From: CALMFT01 sp035333525
GTDB lineage: Bacteria > Patescibacteriota > Gracilibacteria > Absconditabacterales > Absconditicoccaceae
Reading direction: 5' to 3'
Length of the DNA: 22,025 nt
Assembly (NCBI GenBank): GCA_035333525.1
Contig: DAOQQF010000016.1
Span: 1 to 22,025 of the forward strand
Each line of letters starts with the position of its first letter. Position 1 is the stretch's first letter. The notes under the pieces were generated by a model. It worked only from the letters and a program-made list of their open reading frames with translations. It was not told the origin of the DNA and did no database searches. A program made the position numbers and the translations under genes. This document shows, piece by piece, positions 1 through 9,494 of this stretch.

Positions 1-77
1 TCCTATATAATTAGAAGTGATTTTCAAGTAGTAATATCTATATTAGCAATACCCTCATTTTATATGGTTGACTAATA

Positions 78-1997
78 TTATTGTGTAGCTTGTCTGACAT
101 AACTATCGGGGTCTTTGAGAAACTTGATTTGTGAGTATCTATCATAGTCCATGAGATAGAGTGAAAACTCTGGTATGAGAGTACGACTTCCATCCAATGT
201 GACAAAAATAGGCGATAACTTCCAATCATCATTTGGATTCAAGAGAGCTGAGAAGAAAAATCATTTATAGGTTCGTTCTACAAAATATTTTTCTCATTTC
301 GTGATGATAGTTGTGGGGGTGAGACCTAAATTATTAAGCATCCTATCTGATACTGTTTTTTTTGGATCATACTCATTGGTAGAGTTGGTTGATCATCCTG
401 GAGCATAGATTGATGGGAAAGAAGAGGATGAGCCTGGTTTATAGGTATTAAGATCAAGTTCATTAGTTGTTCAGGAGTTAGAAGAGGTACTGATACTAGT
501 ATTGGTAGTATTGCTCGCTGTATTGGTCATAATACCGATATTATTACTGCTATTCGTGTTGGTGTCGGGCTTAGTGTCGATAGAAGATGGTTTCTGATTA
601 TCATTTCATTCAGTAATATGCTCTGATGGAATGGTGTTAGTTTGATTGTTTGTTGTGTTAGTTCAACTTGATGATAGTCATTTAGTGATTGTTGAGTCAA
701 TACTTCCTATAAGTGTATTGATGACCGAGTTATCGACTCATACGGATGATGATCAACTAATAACTGGCAATGCTTCTCATAAGGGTGGATGAGTTTGGGC
801 ATAGTCAGTTGGTAAAATAATATCAGGGCTTACTCTACTTCTAAGACTCAATATATTAAGTCCATCACCATTATTGAAAATATCTAATCTATCAATCATG
901 TTTTGGAGATCACGAACAGTGTCTACATTAACAACTTCTTGGAGTTTGATACAACCGGGTATGAGATAGTGGTTATGAAACTTGTAGATAATATCAATTG
1001 TTCGTTGGTCGATACTAGGTGATTTAAGATATTCTGATACAAAAAGTCGATATGATGAGAGAAAATCAATATCGATAGTTTCTCCTTGTATCTGAGAGTC
1101 AAGTATTTGCATAGCACTAACTAGTTTGTAATTGTCTCGTTGTTTATTGTTTACTAGTCCTGTTGTGAGTACTGTATCAAGTTCTTTATTAATGGATTGC
1201 CATATACGAATTGTGTTGTATTGATCTTGGTATGTTGGTTCACATGTTTCTAATAAAGTATCTCGAAGAGGATTGATGGTATTGGTGAGCATAACTTGTT
1301 TGAGTACACTTTGACAAAAATTCTGATGAATACCAGAGTGAGTAACAAGTGATGGAACGATGCTCATAATACGTTCTTTATCAAAATCCATATCTATACG
1401 ATAGACCTGTTGTGCAAATTGTTTAATATTGTATTCACAAAAATCAGGTAGAACTTTCCATCGAGAGTTAAGACATTCAAGTTTAAACTCTTTGATACTA
1501 TTTACTTGAGGAAGTTTGTATGTTATGGGTTTGATTGAGTATTGATGTAGTGATCCGGAATCAATTTGAACAAAATTGGTAATATAGTTGCTTACACGTT
1601 CAGCATTGGTGGAACCCAAATAATTCAATGAACTCATTGGTGTGCTATATCTAGGTAAGACAGTATCTTGATAGGTTATGAAGTTATTGTTACTGATATA
1701 TCTTCCTTCTCGTGATCCAAATGATCAGCCTATCCCATATCACATAAAATCTCCTAATGCAAAACCACTGTGATTGAAATACAAACGTGATGCTTGGATA
1801 GTTCCTCATGATTGGATAAATCATATATGATATGATTCATGATGAGTTTGGATATTTATATATGACCATAGATAATATCAAATAATACCAATCCCTATAA
1901 GTGCACCCATACCAAAAATAACGTACTTTTTGAGTAAATCATACGTATGAATATATCATGCGATAATCTGATTTGATGTAGTGGGAGTAGTAAACAT
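78..1997 (-). CDS. Membrane-anchored hypothetical protein, 639 aa (code 25)
   Basis: I do not recognise a family. With UGA read as glycine, one frame runs from ATG at 1997 to TAA at 78-80; the standard code breaks it into fragments. Residues about 21-43 form one hydrophobic segment (YVIFGMGALIGIGIIGYYLW), which fits a signal anchor with the rest outside the cell. A folded, Cys-containing part follows up to about residue 400. Next comes a low-complexity linker of about 120 residues rich in Ser, Thr and Asn, and then a C-terminal domain of about 90 residues. The start is 34 bases downstream of the sortase stop, so the two are probably co-transcribed. There is no C-terminal LPXTG-type signal, so it does not look like an ordinary sortase substrate. 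Surface location is an inference from the anchor and linker. Confidence 0.85.
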
Positions 1998-2031
1998 GGG
2001 TTGATAAGATTACTATGAATATGTTTTTTGT

Positions 2032-2964
2032 TTATCCTTGTTTAATAGGTTCGGCGGTATGTTGTGCTGTCTGGATATTTTTAGCTTGTTGAGTATTGTT
2101 TTTTGGTTCTGCAAATATAATAATTCTTTTGTCTCTGGTTCATACTGGGTAGCAACCCATGAGAGCGAGTTTTTTTTCATTATGATCATAATGTTTTTCG
2201 TATACTTTACCTACTTCAGTAGGTTTGACGATTTCATGTTTTTTGACTTCATACTCATACATCTTTCATCACCAAATGAGTTGTATAGTTTGACCCTCTT
2301 TGAGTTGAGGAATTTTCGAAAATATTGTATTATATGCAGATTTAACCCAAAAATAATTACTAGTATGTCACATAATCATAGTTGTTCCTTGTTCATCAGG
2401 TCCCGGAGTAGTTGGATAATGTACTACTCATTGTTTGAGTTCATCGGTAAAAAGCCCTTCTTTCATTTTGGTTGTAACGTCTCCATTGACTGTTACAATT
2501 GGTGCTTGTAGTCCTAATTCTGGAATGATAATTCTATTATCAGGTGGTAGGAGATTAAATTGAAAATCAAGTGTTTGAGCTCTTGTCTTATGGTATGAGT
2601 AGATACGATCACGTTGATTGGTCTTGTGTCATTGAGTTTTAAACATCAGATCTAAATACGCTTGTTTGGGTGATTGACTAAATTTTGCATTATCACTCGT
2701 CGATCCAATATGAAATTGTTGGACTCCATTTCGTAGTTCGGCTATCTTTTCTCAGTACAAACCCGCATTGGTTACAATATTTCCGACCAAAAAACTTACT
2801 ATCACCACAAGTCAAATTTTACCCATATCTCGCCATGTAAACATAAGTGATGATTTGCTTTTTTGTTTCTTGTGTGTGGAATAATCATAATGATCTATGG
2901 AAGCATGATATACTTCATGTTTGTGTTGATATTGTTCGATAATCAGATCATCTAACGTGAGCAT
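2032..2964 (-). CDS. Sortase (C60 family transpeptidase), membrane anchored
   Basis: This is a 310-residue sortase, a cysteine transpeptidase that cuts sorting signals of surface proteins and joins them to an acceptor. The N-terminus is cytoplasmic and polar. One membrane segment lies at about residues 54-75 (IGLVVIVSFLVGNIV). The catalytic domain starts near residue 125 (NRIIIPELGLQAPIV). Catalytic residues can be placed: His200 in MGHTSNYF, Cys271 in LMGCYPVGT and Arg280 in RDKRIII. The glycine of GHTS is a UGA codon, and about eight UGA codons occur in frame. The usual TL-T-C stretch is replaced by LALMGC. The start ATG at 2964 has a TATAGA-like box nine bases upstream and no Shine-Dalgarno. 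The 639-residue protein follows directly. I see no LPXTG-type substrate in the window, so its targets are unknown. Confidence 0.92.
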
Positions 2965-3040
2965 AATACTATTTCTATAAGATAAAATTATGATTGATGA
3001 AATATTATACTCATACGTTCTGTGAAAGTCAAACTTTGGA

Positions 3041-3074
3041 CGAAAAGAAAAACAAGCCCTCCGAGGAGGACTTG
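3041..3074 (-). terminator. Rho-independent terminator in repeat copy 1
   Basis: On the minus strand CAAGTCCTCC pairs with GGAGGGCTTG (one G-T pair) around a very short loop, followed by TTTTTCTTTT. No recognisable gene lies directly upstream on that strand, so it may end a small RNA starting near 3114. Confidence 0.8.
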
Positions 3075-3118
3075 ACTTGTATGAAAATAGATGTTATGAA
3101 TGAAGGAGAATGTCGTGA
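3053..3118 (-). repeat. Duplicated 66-bp terminator element, copy 1
   Basis: Plus-strand sequence AGCCCTC-N-GAGGAGGACTTGACTTGTA, then 13 variable bases, then TATGAATGAAGgAGAATGTCGTGA. The same arrangement, with the same 13-base spacer length, recurs at 4553-4617. Conservation extends about 24 bases beyond the terminator stem, so it is more than a chance hairpin. Confidence 0.85.
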
Positions 3119-3120
3119 AG

Positions 3121-3126
3121 ATTATA
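3121..3126 (-). promoter_or_regulatory. Possible -10 box for a short terminated RNA
   Basis: TATAAT on the minus strand, six bases before the conserved ACGACATTCT end of repeat copy 1. A start near 3114 and a stop at the terminator would give an RNA of about 70 nt. No convincing -35 box is seen, so this is weak. Confidence 0.3.
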
Positions 3127-3278
3127 ACAAGTAACAGGTATAGTTGGATAATATTTATGAAAAGACAGATAAAGAGTAAATTTATTCAAGTAAGGATTTG
3201 ATTATCAGTATTTTGAGCAATAAATTATCAGTAATAGTAAAAAACCTCTTGCATTCTCTCTCTTTAATTATTTTACTA

Positions 3279-3306
3279 TTGCCTGTATAGTTTGTATAGG
3301 TATAAA
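3279..3306 (+). promoter_or_regulatory. Promoter of the 66-aa gene
   Basis: TTGCCT at 3279-3284 and TATAAA at 3301-3306 with a 16-base spacer. The -10 box is only seven bases from the ATG at 3314, so transcription would begin at or next to the start codon and give a leaderless mRNA. Confidence 0.6.
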
Positions 3307-3313
3307 ATCTATA

Positions 3314-3514
3314 ATGATGTCCCAATCGTATGGTGATCAAACGTTCTTAAAAGCGTTTCGTGAAGTTGCTCATGAGCATGGTATTGATCCAAACTCTGAG
3401 AAAGGTAAACAAGTCAAACAAGATATTCATCTTGACGTACTTGCTAAAATGGACGAATCTGTAAAAGATTCTCTTTATCAGGATTACCGACAACTGCTAA
3501 AATCAATGAATTAG
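3314..3514 (+). CDS. Small hypothetical protein, 66 aa
   Basis: Family not recognised. It is a soluble, charged, probably helical protein (for example FLKAFREVAHEHGIDPNSE near the N-terminus) with no membrane segment or cysteines. It contains no UGA; its three glycines are GGT. Two ATG codons are adjacent at 3314 and 3317. There is no Shine-Dalgarno, and the promoter box sits almost on the start codon. A strong terminator follows at 3577, so it is a single-gene transcript. The isolated unit with its own promoter and terminator supports a real gene. Confidence 0.75.
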   Translation: MMSQSYGDQTFLKAFREVAHEHGIDPNSEKGKQVKQDIHLDVLAKMDESVKDSLYQDYRQLLKSMN

Positions 3515-3576
3515 TAGATATAAGTAAACAAACTACTATTCATTGATATTGTAATTCTAACGTATTCACGAAATGA

Positions 3577-3602
3577 ATGGCTGTATTATACAGCCATTTT
3601 TT
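3577..3602 (+). terminator. Rho-independent terminator after the 66-aa gene
   Basis: ATGGCTGTA, loop TTA, TACAGCCAT, then TTTTTTATT. The 9-bp stem is perfect. It lies between convergent genes and may also stop the minus-strand transcript ending at 3614, although the T-run on that strand is poor. Confidence 0.88.
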
Positions 3603-3613
3603 ATTGATGTTAT

Positions 3614-4408
3614 TTATGAGAAGTCATAATCATCGGGATTGAGCCCAATAGATATAAACATCTCTTTTATCTCTCTGAGTTTTTTGGATAGTTCATACTC
3701 TATGGCAATGCGATTGGGGAATTTATCAATATTTTCTTTGAGAGAACGAAAGTGCCAACCCTGAATAAGTAATGTACTGATTTTTGTCTTATCACTATTT
3801 TTGTAGTATTGTATATAATCTGCCAAAGATGATAAAGCATTTGGGAATTTAGAAATCTTATATATGATTTTGGAATGATCAACTCAGGGGATTTGATACA
3901 ATATTTTAAACATATATCGTTTATAGTAATATTTTAAAAAGAGTGCTATTAGTTTATTTGTATCTACACGATTTAGTCGTTGTTCTTTTTTTTCCCGAAT
4001 TTTATCAAAGTGACCCTGTTCTATAGTTACTTTTATGAGTTGTAATATTTGATTGGAGGTAAACTCTTCACTATAATATAGTAGTACATATCGATCTTTT
4101 GCTCTGATTCGATAAGTAATAATTTTTTGTTTTTGTTGTAGAGTGAGATATTTTTGATTACAAATAAGATTGCGATAATGTACAGGTTTGTTGAGTAAAA
4201 GTTTAATAATCAATGCTTGTTGTGAGGAAGTAAAATTATCAAAATAGTCAAAAAATGCCTGATCGGTTAGGGTCATTTTGATAATTTTTTTGATAATAGC
4301 TTCAGTATTGAGCTTATCAAAATGTTTTATCTGCTTAATAATACATCTTGAATAACCTGTTTTGAACAGTGTGTCAAAAATATGTTGTTGTTCTTTTTTG
4401 GTAAGCAT
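3614..4408 (-). CDS. Hypothetical protein, 264 aa (code 25)
   Basis: Family not recognised. The frame opens at ATG 4408 and ends at TAA 3614-3616, with a single in-frame UGA at 3884-3886 (QIP-G-VDHSK). Without recoding it would appear as two unrelated ORFs, of 174 and 70 residues. The product is Lys-, Leu- and Ile-rich, predicted mostly helical and soluble, with a polar N-terminus (MLTKKEQQHIFDTLFKTG) and no signal peptide. A TATACT box lies 12 bases before the ATG, giving a very short leader. It has its own transcript, since a terminator lies upstream at about 4550 and another hairpin downstream. Confidence 0.8.
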
Positions 4409-4420
4409 TTATGAGTAAGT

Positions 4421-4426
4421 AGTATA
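4421..4426 (-). promoter_or_regulatory. -10-like box before the 264-aa gene
   Basis: TATACT on the minus strand, 12 bases upstream of the ATG at 4408. The expected start site would leave a leader of about five bases. Confidence 0.35.
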
Positions 4427-4546
4427 TAAAAATAATATTTTATTTGATTGACCATTCGTTATGTAGATTCTTTCTTATATCGGTTCCTAGTGTACCAATA
4501 ATCATAATAATAACGATAATGCTAAACAAAGTAAAAAAATCAAGCT

Positions 4547-4572
4547 ATGAAAAAGCCCTCAGAGGAGGACTT
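4547..4572 (-). terminator. Rho-independent terminator in repeat copy 2
   Basis: On the minus strand AAGTCCTC pairs with GAGGGCTT around a four-base loop, followed by TTTTC. It lies 55 bases after the stop of the 140-residue gene and probably ends the operon of large unknown genes. Confidence 0.75.
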
Positions 4573-4617
4573 GACTTGTAGGTGGATAAATGGTATGAAT
4601 GAAGAAGAATGTCGTGA
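4553..4617 (-). repeat. Duplicated 66-bp terminator element, copy 2
   Basis: Same layout as 3053-3118: terminator stem, CTTGACTTGTA, a 13-base variable spacer and TATGAATGAAGaAGAATGTCGTGA. It begins about ten bases past the TAA of the 140-residue gene, so here it is the 3' untranslated end of that transcript. Confidence 0.85.
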
Positions 4618-4626
4618 TATTCTGAT

Positions 4627-5049
4627 TTAATGATGAGTGTCAGGCTTTTTGGTAGTTGGAGCTGATTGAACTTTGGGTGCATCAGTTCTCAGAATATCTC
4701 CTATTTTTTTGCCAAATCAGTTAATGATAGGAACCAAGGATGTTCATCACTCGATAGCATTTCCAATTATATTTCTGATTGATTTAATACGATTTTGGAA
4801 CCATGTGGTTCATGTATTTAGTAGTCCTCCCAAGATATTTTTGGTTCATTCATATCAGTTTTTGATGGTATTGTTTACTGTGTTTTTGGTATCAACAAAA
4901 GCGCTTTTAATCTCATCTTTGAAATTTCCTACGAGATCTTTACCGCGATTGATAATATTACTAGGTTTGTAAGAGAAATCCATTCCGAGTACTGACATGA
5001 TTATATGTAAAATAAAATAAATAATGTGTCCAACGAAGTATGAAAACAT
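4627..5049 (-). CDS. Small membrane-associated hypothetical protein, 140 aa (code 25)
   Basis: Family not recognised. The frame runs from ATG 5049 to TAA 4627-4629 with several in-frame UGA codons. Residues 1-22 are hydrophobic (FSYFVGHIIYFILHIIMSVLG), fitting a signal anchor or a short membrane helix. The remainder is polar with repeated amphipathic patches (DLVGNFKDEIKSAFVDTKN) and a Lys/Thr/Pro-rich tail. It is the last gene of the run that begins at 13254, 76 bases after the 1440-residue gene, and is followed by a terminator. Confidence 0.78.
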
Positions 5050-5125
5050 TGTAATTAACTTACTTATTTTGTCAAGCCTTATGTGAAATAATCATGATGA
5101 CGTAGGTATTTTTTAATGAGAGTAG

Positions 5126-8100
5126 TTAACGAGGTTTGTACGAGCCAGATTTGAGTGTTTGTAGTTTATGATCATCAGACATAGTATTGTATATACCATC
5201 TAGATCAGCATTATTATCATGTTCAAATATTAGATCTTTTATATTTTCTGCGTTTTGTGTATTTTCAATTCGTTCGGTGATGTTTTCAGGAGTTGATGCA
5301 GGAGGAGTGGTTGGGGTATTTACTTCGGTATTATTGGAGGGAGTCGGAGGAGGTGAGGAGGGGTTATTAGAGGGTGGTATGGGTGAGGATGTGGAGGATC
5401 AATCACTTGGTGAAGGAGCAGGAGTGTTTGATCAATCTATTTTAGATTTATTGTTTGGGTGTAAGGTGCTTCAGGTAATATAGTCAATAATATAAGAACT
5501 TGATTGTATAGTATCCGTTCAGAATCGGTTACTGACTATTTTATCGTCAATAATTCCATTAATAGTTAATAAAATTAATTTCATATATATATTACCAGTG
5601 AGAACGTTTGAAAATAACCAGTTTTTACCAGCACCGAGGATTCACTCTCCTACTCAGTCTCGTAAGAGTTGTTTTGCTCATCATACATTATCTTCTCCAT
5701 CTCGCATACCATGATCGACAAATCACCATGCAGCATAGAGTAAAGTAAATAGTCTTTCATTTCAGTACTTCTCTGCACTGTTTTTTAATAATCAAAACAT
5801 TATTCTTAGTGGATATACAAGGGGTGATTTTAATGCTATGAGGTCACCAAATATTTTTTGTAAGTCTTGAGGAGATTTATTTTCGTATGTTTTTTTCATT
5901 TCTCCAAATTTTAATTCAATATATGACTCTATTCTTTCAATATTAACAGATGATCATAAAAGTTTAGTCGTTTTTATTTCTGCTTCGAGTAATTTTCCAT
6001 ATGCTTTTACTCATTCATTTCTGCTTTGAATAAATAAGTCGGCTATCTCTTGATAAGGGCCATAACTCGTAGCATCCATAAAATCCTTTATAGTTCGTTT
6101 TTTTAATGTTCATAGTTTTCATCATCCATGTTGTGTGTTTAATATCGTTTTAAGTGAATTATTAATCTCTGCCATATCGGTTGTATAAAAATCTGCTATA
6201 CTTCAGCTACTTTTTGTATTTCATTGCATTTCTGCTTTATTAATCATAGCCATCGATATTTCAGGATGGCTCATGCCTAATCACTTACCGTAGATACTGA
6301 GTTGTATTATTTTTTTTTCATTATTTCGTCATTGGGTTGTGAGGAAATCTGTTAATACTTGGCTAAATGCTCTGTTATGATATATATGAGAACTATTTAT
6401 CACATTTTTTTGATAATCGGCATATAGTTCCACTAGTTTAGTATACTCAGAAAATCATGGCACTTCTGGATTTTTGTTTGCCAACATCACAATATCAGTT
6501 AAATATCTTTTAGCAGACTTTTCTTTATTTATTCATTCTTTGATTTTATTAAGTTGCTCATTAAGTGTATCTTTATATCATGCTACTTTTCTTGTTATTT
6601 GTGCCTCTTTTTTTGACAATATTTGATCTGATATTTTATTATCAGTTAATATACGACCAATAGTATTAGCCTCTTTCAGTATTCAATCAATATCATCAAG
6701 TCAATCATTTACCGATTTTTCAGATGGTTTCACTTCTTTGCTTGTAGTATCAATATTACTTATGGTGACATCAGTTCAGTTGATAATGGAGTCATAATAG
6801 GTTTCAATTTCCTTTTTTAAAATATTTTCAATATTTCCTTTTATTGTTGATATATCTCAGTTATTTATGATGTTTTGATCTTCTGTATCATATTTTTTAT
6901 TTCATCTACGAATATCCTCTTTTATATCTTTTATTGATCATAACAACGATCATAGATTGGTTATTTTTTCTGAGATAGTAAATAATCATGGCGATTGTAT
7001 ACTATTAAATTTTTGTTGTATTTGATCTATCTCACTTTTTATACTCCCCAGCACTCCCTCATCCATGAGTCTTGTTACTTCATTGCCAGTGAGTTTTTTG
7101 CCACTAGGAAGTTCTAGTGTGGTCATGATAGTTTGAGTTCTGGTTATTTCTTTGGCAGTCAGATTATAGAGATCTCCAGCAGCTCATGTTCAATCTCTGT
7201 AGATGTTTTTTTTCTCTTTTGGAGTTGCATTTTTGCGTCAATCATGAATTTCTTTGATTGTTTTTTGGATCATATCTACATCTTTATGTAATAGTTCTTT
7301 ATCAACTACTCATTTTGATTCATATGGTGACTTATCGCTTTCTAGTAAGATCTGACTTATAATCTGATTATTTTGTTCTGGTAGTAGTTCATTGTTTCGT
7401 GAACCAACAAGCTGATTTTTTAATTTCTGCTCAAGATCTTTCCCTTGTACTTTTCTTACTTTTGAAAATTGCTCTATTTTGGATTTTTGCTCGTCGGAGA
7501 ATTTGATTCAACTCTGTTTTTCTACGCGTTGTATGATCTCTTCTACACTGATAGTCCCATCTTGTGATTTTTTGACCATGAGTTTGCCAGTCATTGCATG
7601 ACTCTTTGCTAGTATTACGCTGAGCAATATGCCTTGTACAACCTCGTCTCGTGTCCATTCGTTTCGAGTTCTATCGCCAAATCCTACATCAACGGTGACA
7701 CCGGTAGCTGTCAATATAATTCATTCAGAGGTAAATTTGACAACATTTCCAAACATATTTGTTGTAATACCTTTTTCAGCAGCTTCTTTGAAAAAGAGTT
7801 TACCGATGGGGTTTTTGGGGTTAGCCATGGATTGATACCATTCTTTGTAAGCAATATTTCAGTTCTTACCAACTGTTGTGGTAAGTTTGCCTATTGTTCC
7901 ATGGATAGCTTTGAGTACTCACATAAAGGCGATTGACTTGGCGTATCATTTGCCATCTTTGAGTTCATCTCGCATGTGATATTCTTCTCATAACATTGCT
8001 CTGACTCAACTATCTGTTACGGTATGCAGACCATGAAAGAGTGTTCCTTCAAGGGCAATTGATCATAGAAAGTTCGTTGTTTTTACAGCTCTGCCAGCTG

Positions 8101-9448
8101 TATTGAGATATTGTCATACATTCATACCTGCTTTGGCAGCTCTGGCTCACCATGCAAGTCCTTGCACTCATCTGACTGCTAGGTTTGCAATTCATCATGA
8201 TACAAATAGACATACTCATTGAATAACAAGTTCTTTCCCCATAGTCAAAGCCTGATCTAACCATTTGTCTTTGGTCATGATATCATAAAATGCCTTGCCT
8301 TTGGGGTCTTCTCTGAGTTTGGGGTTCCATTCCAATTGTTTACCTATCAGATAGAGTTGAAGAGAGTTGATAAAGTTGAGTGTGATTTGATCGTTATCCA
8401 TTCACTGTTTTGGTCCATTAATTCTGATTTTCTTGAACATCTCTTTGGCTTTTCACCATTCATAATCTCATCAGATATCTTTGAATAGTGCTTGGATCTT
8501 ACTATCATTGTTGGTATCAAAATTTCATGCTTTGATGGAATCCAATATACTCTGATTATCAAAAAGTGTTTTAATGTTATAAAAACCCGATGTTTGTATC
8601 AACTCAGCACCAAATGTTGCTTGGATCAAAGTACTATTGCCTCCTCTATGCTCATTGAGCCAAAGATGATCAACAAATGCTGATTTTCTAAAGAGATTCA
8701 GAATATTAACTCTCGTAGTTTCAAATTGTTCTGGAGTGTCCTTCGAGTCATGATAGATTTTATCAAACATGGTTTCTGTGTCTTTGATACCTACGACTCA
8801 TACCTGAACTTCTGCTTTGTGGAGTATTTCTTTGATGGTATTAGTAAAAATATCAAAATTTTCATTGGATGCAACAGGGATAGATTTAGCTTGCAGATCA
8901 GCGATAGCCTGATTAATAGCTGTGAGTGATTGACGTATAGTGACTACCTTGAAATCAGTGCTATCATTATTCTTAATTTGAGGGAATTGATTGGTAGCTA
9001 TATTACTCCATAGAGTAGCAACTTCATAGGCGAGTTGAGCTTTTTTAGCAATGATTGAATTCGGCATTTCAATCCCCAATGTTTGTTGGGTATACTGATC
9101 AACAGGAAGTTTTTGAACATCTTGTCCTTTGGTGAGATAAACAAAACCATCTTTGATGTAGATTGATTGAGTTGGAGATTTTTTTTCCTTTGTGGTGTTT
9201 CATTCTCATGGAGTTTGTGTATCCAAAACTTCATTCTTGAGTTGTTTTTGGCCTAGCTCAGACAGTTTTTGTTCGCTCACTTCTTCAGTGGTGGAATCGA
9301 TATCAAGATAGTCTGAATCATATGATGTAGTGATCTCATTTCATTTAGTTTGATCGATTCATGCATCTTCCTTATCAAACCAATTATCAGGTTGAGATTG
9401 TTGTTCCATACGGTCAAATCATAGATAGGTCATATTTGAGTATTCCAT
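5126..9448 (-). CDS. Giant hypothetical protein, 1440 aa (code 25)
   Basis: Family not recognised. I checked the 5126-7510 half codon by codon and found no TAA or TAG; the rest joins in the same frame through UGA codons. The start is ATG at 9448. Residues 1-110 are acidic and low complexity. A helical part follows. Hydrophobic or Gly/Ala-rich stretches lie at about 411-460 (LFVSGGIANLAVRGVQGLAW), 505-520, 575-590, 1211-1250 (LFTLLYAAWWFVDHG) and 1277-1300. Residues about 760-1150 are Lys/Glu/Asn-rich and coiled-coil-like. Near 1333-1390 is a Pro/Ser/Thr linker, then a short charged tail. It lies 46 bases after the 965-residue gene and is probably in the same operon. The size, hydrophobic pieces and linker suggest an envelope-associated protein, but that is inference. 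Confidence 0.85.
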
Positions 9449-9494
9449 GAGAATAAAAATAAAATACAAATTATAGAAAATTGATGCAGATATA

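Larger units (their letters stand above)
2965..3313. other. Intergenic region between divergent genes, with terminator element copy 1
   Basis: No convincing gene is seen in these 349 bases under code 25. They separate the minus-strand sortase from the plus-strand 66-residue gene. They contain copy 1 of a duplicated terminator element (3053-3118), a TATAAT box on the minus strand at 3121-3126 just upstream of it, and the promoter of the plus-strand gene. Confidence 0.7.

Noticed and set aside
2038..2511. Plus-strand 157-residue ORF across the sortase gene.
   Set aside because: It is the antisense of the sortase, whose catalytic motifs are intact; the ORF's Phe/Ser-rich composition is typical of a shadow frame.
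3075..3132. Tiny plus-strand peptides in the duplicated element (MNEGECRED and MNEEECRD).
   Set aside because: Similarity follows from the DNA repeat; the upstream AGGAGG is part of the terminator stem and the frames upstream are not conserved between copies.
4440..4529. Minus-strand 29-residue frame with one hydrophobic segment (LFSIIVIIMIIGTLG), ending at TAA 4440.
   Set aside because: It needs a TTG start, lies between a terminator and the next gene, and has no support beyond hydrophobic AT-rich codons. A very small membrane peptide cannot be excluded.
3053..4617. The duplicated element as a CRISPR or transposon end.
   Set aside because: Only two copies, no regular spacer array, no transposase and no target-site duplication visible.
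5187..5483. Plus-strand Gly/Val-rich ORF of 98 residues.
   Set aside because: It is the antisense of the Pro/Ser/Thr linker of the 1440-residue protein.
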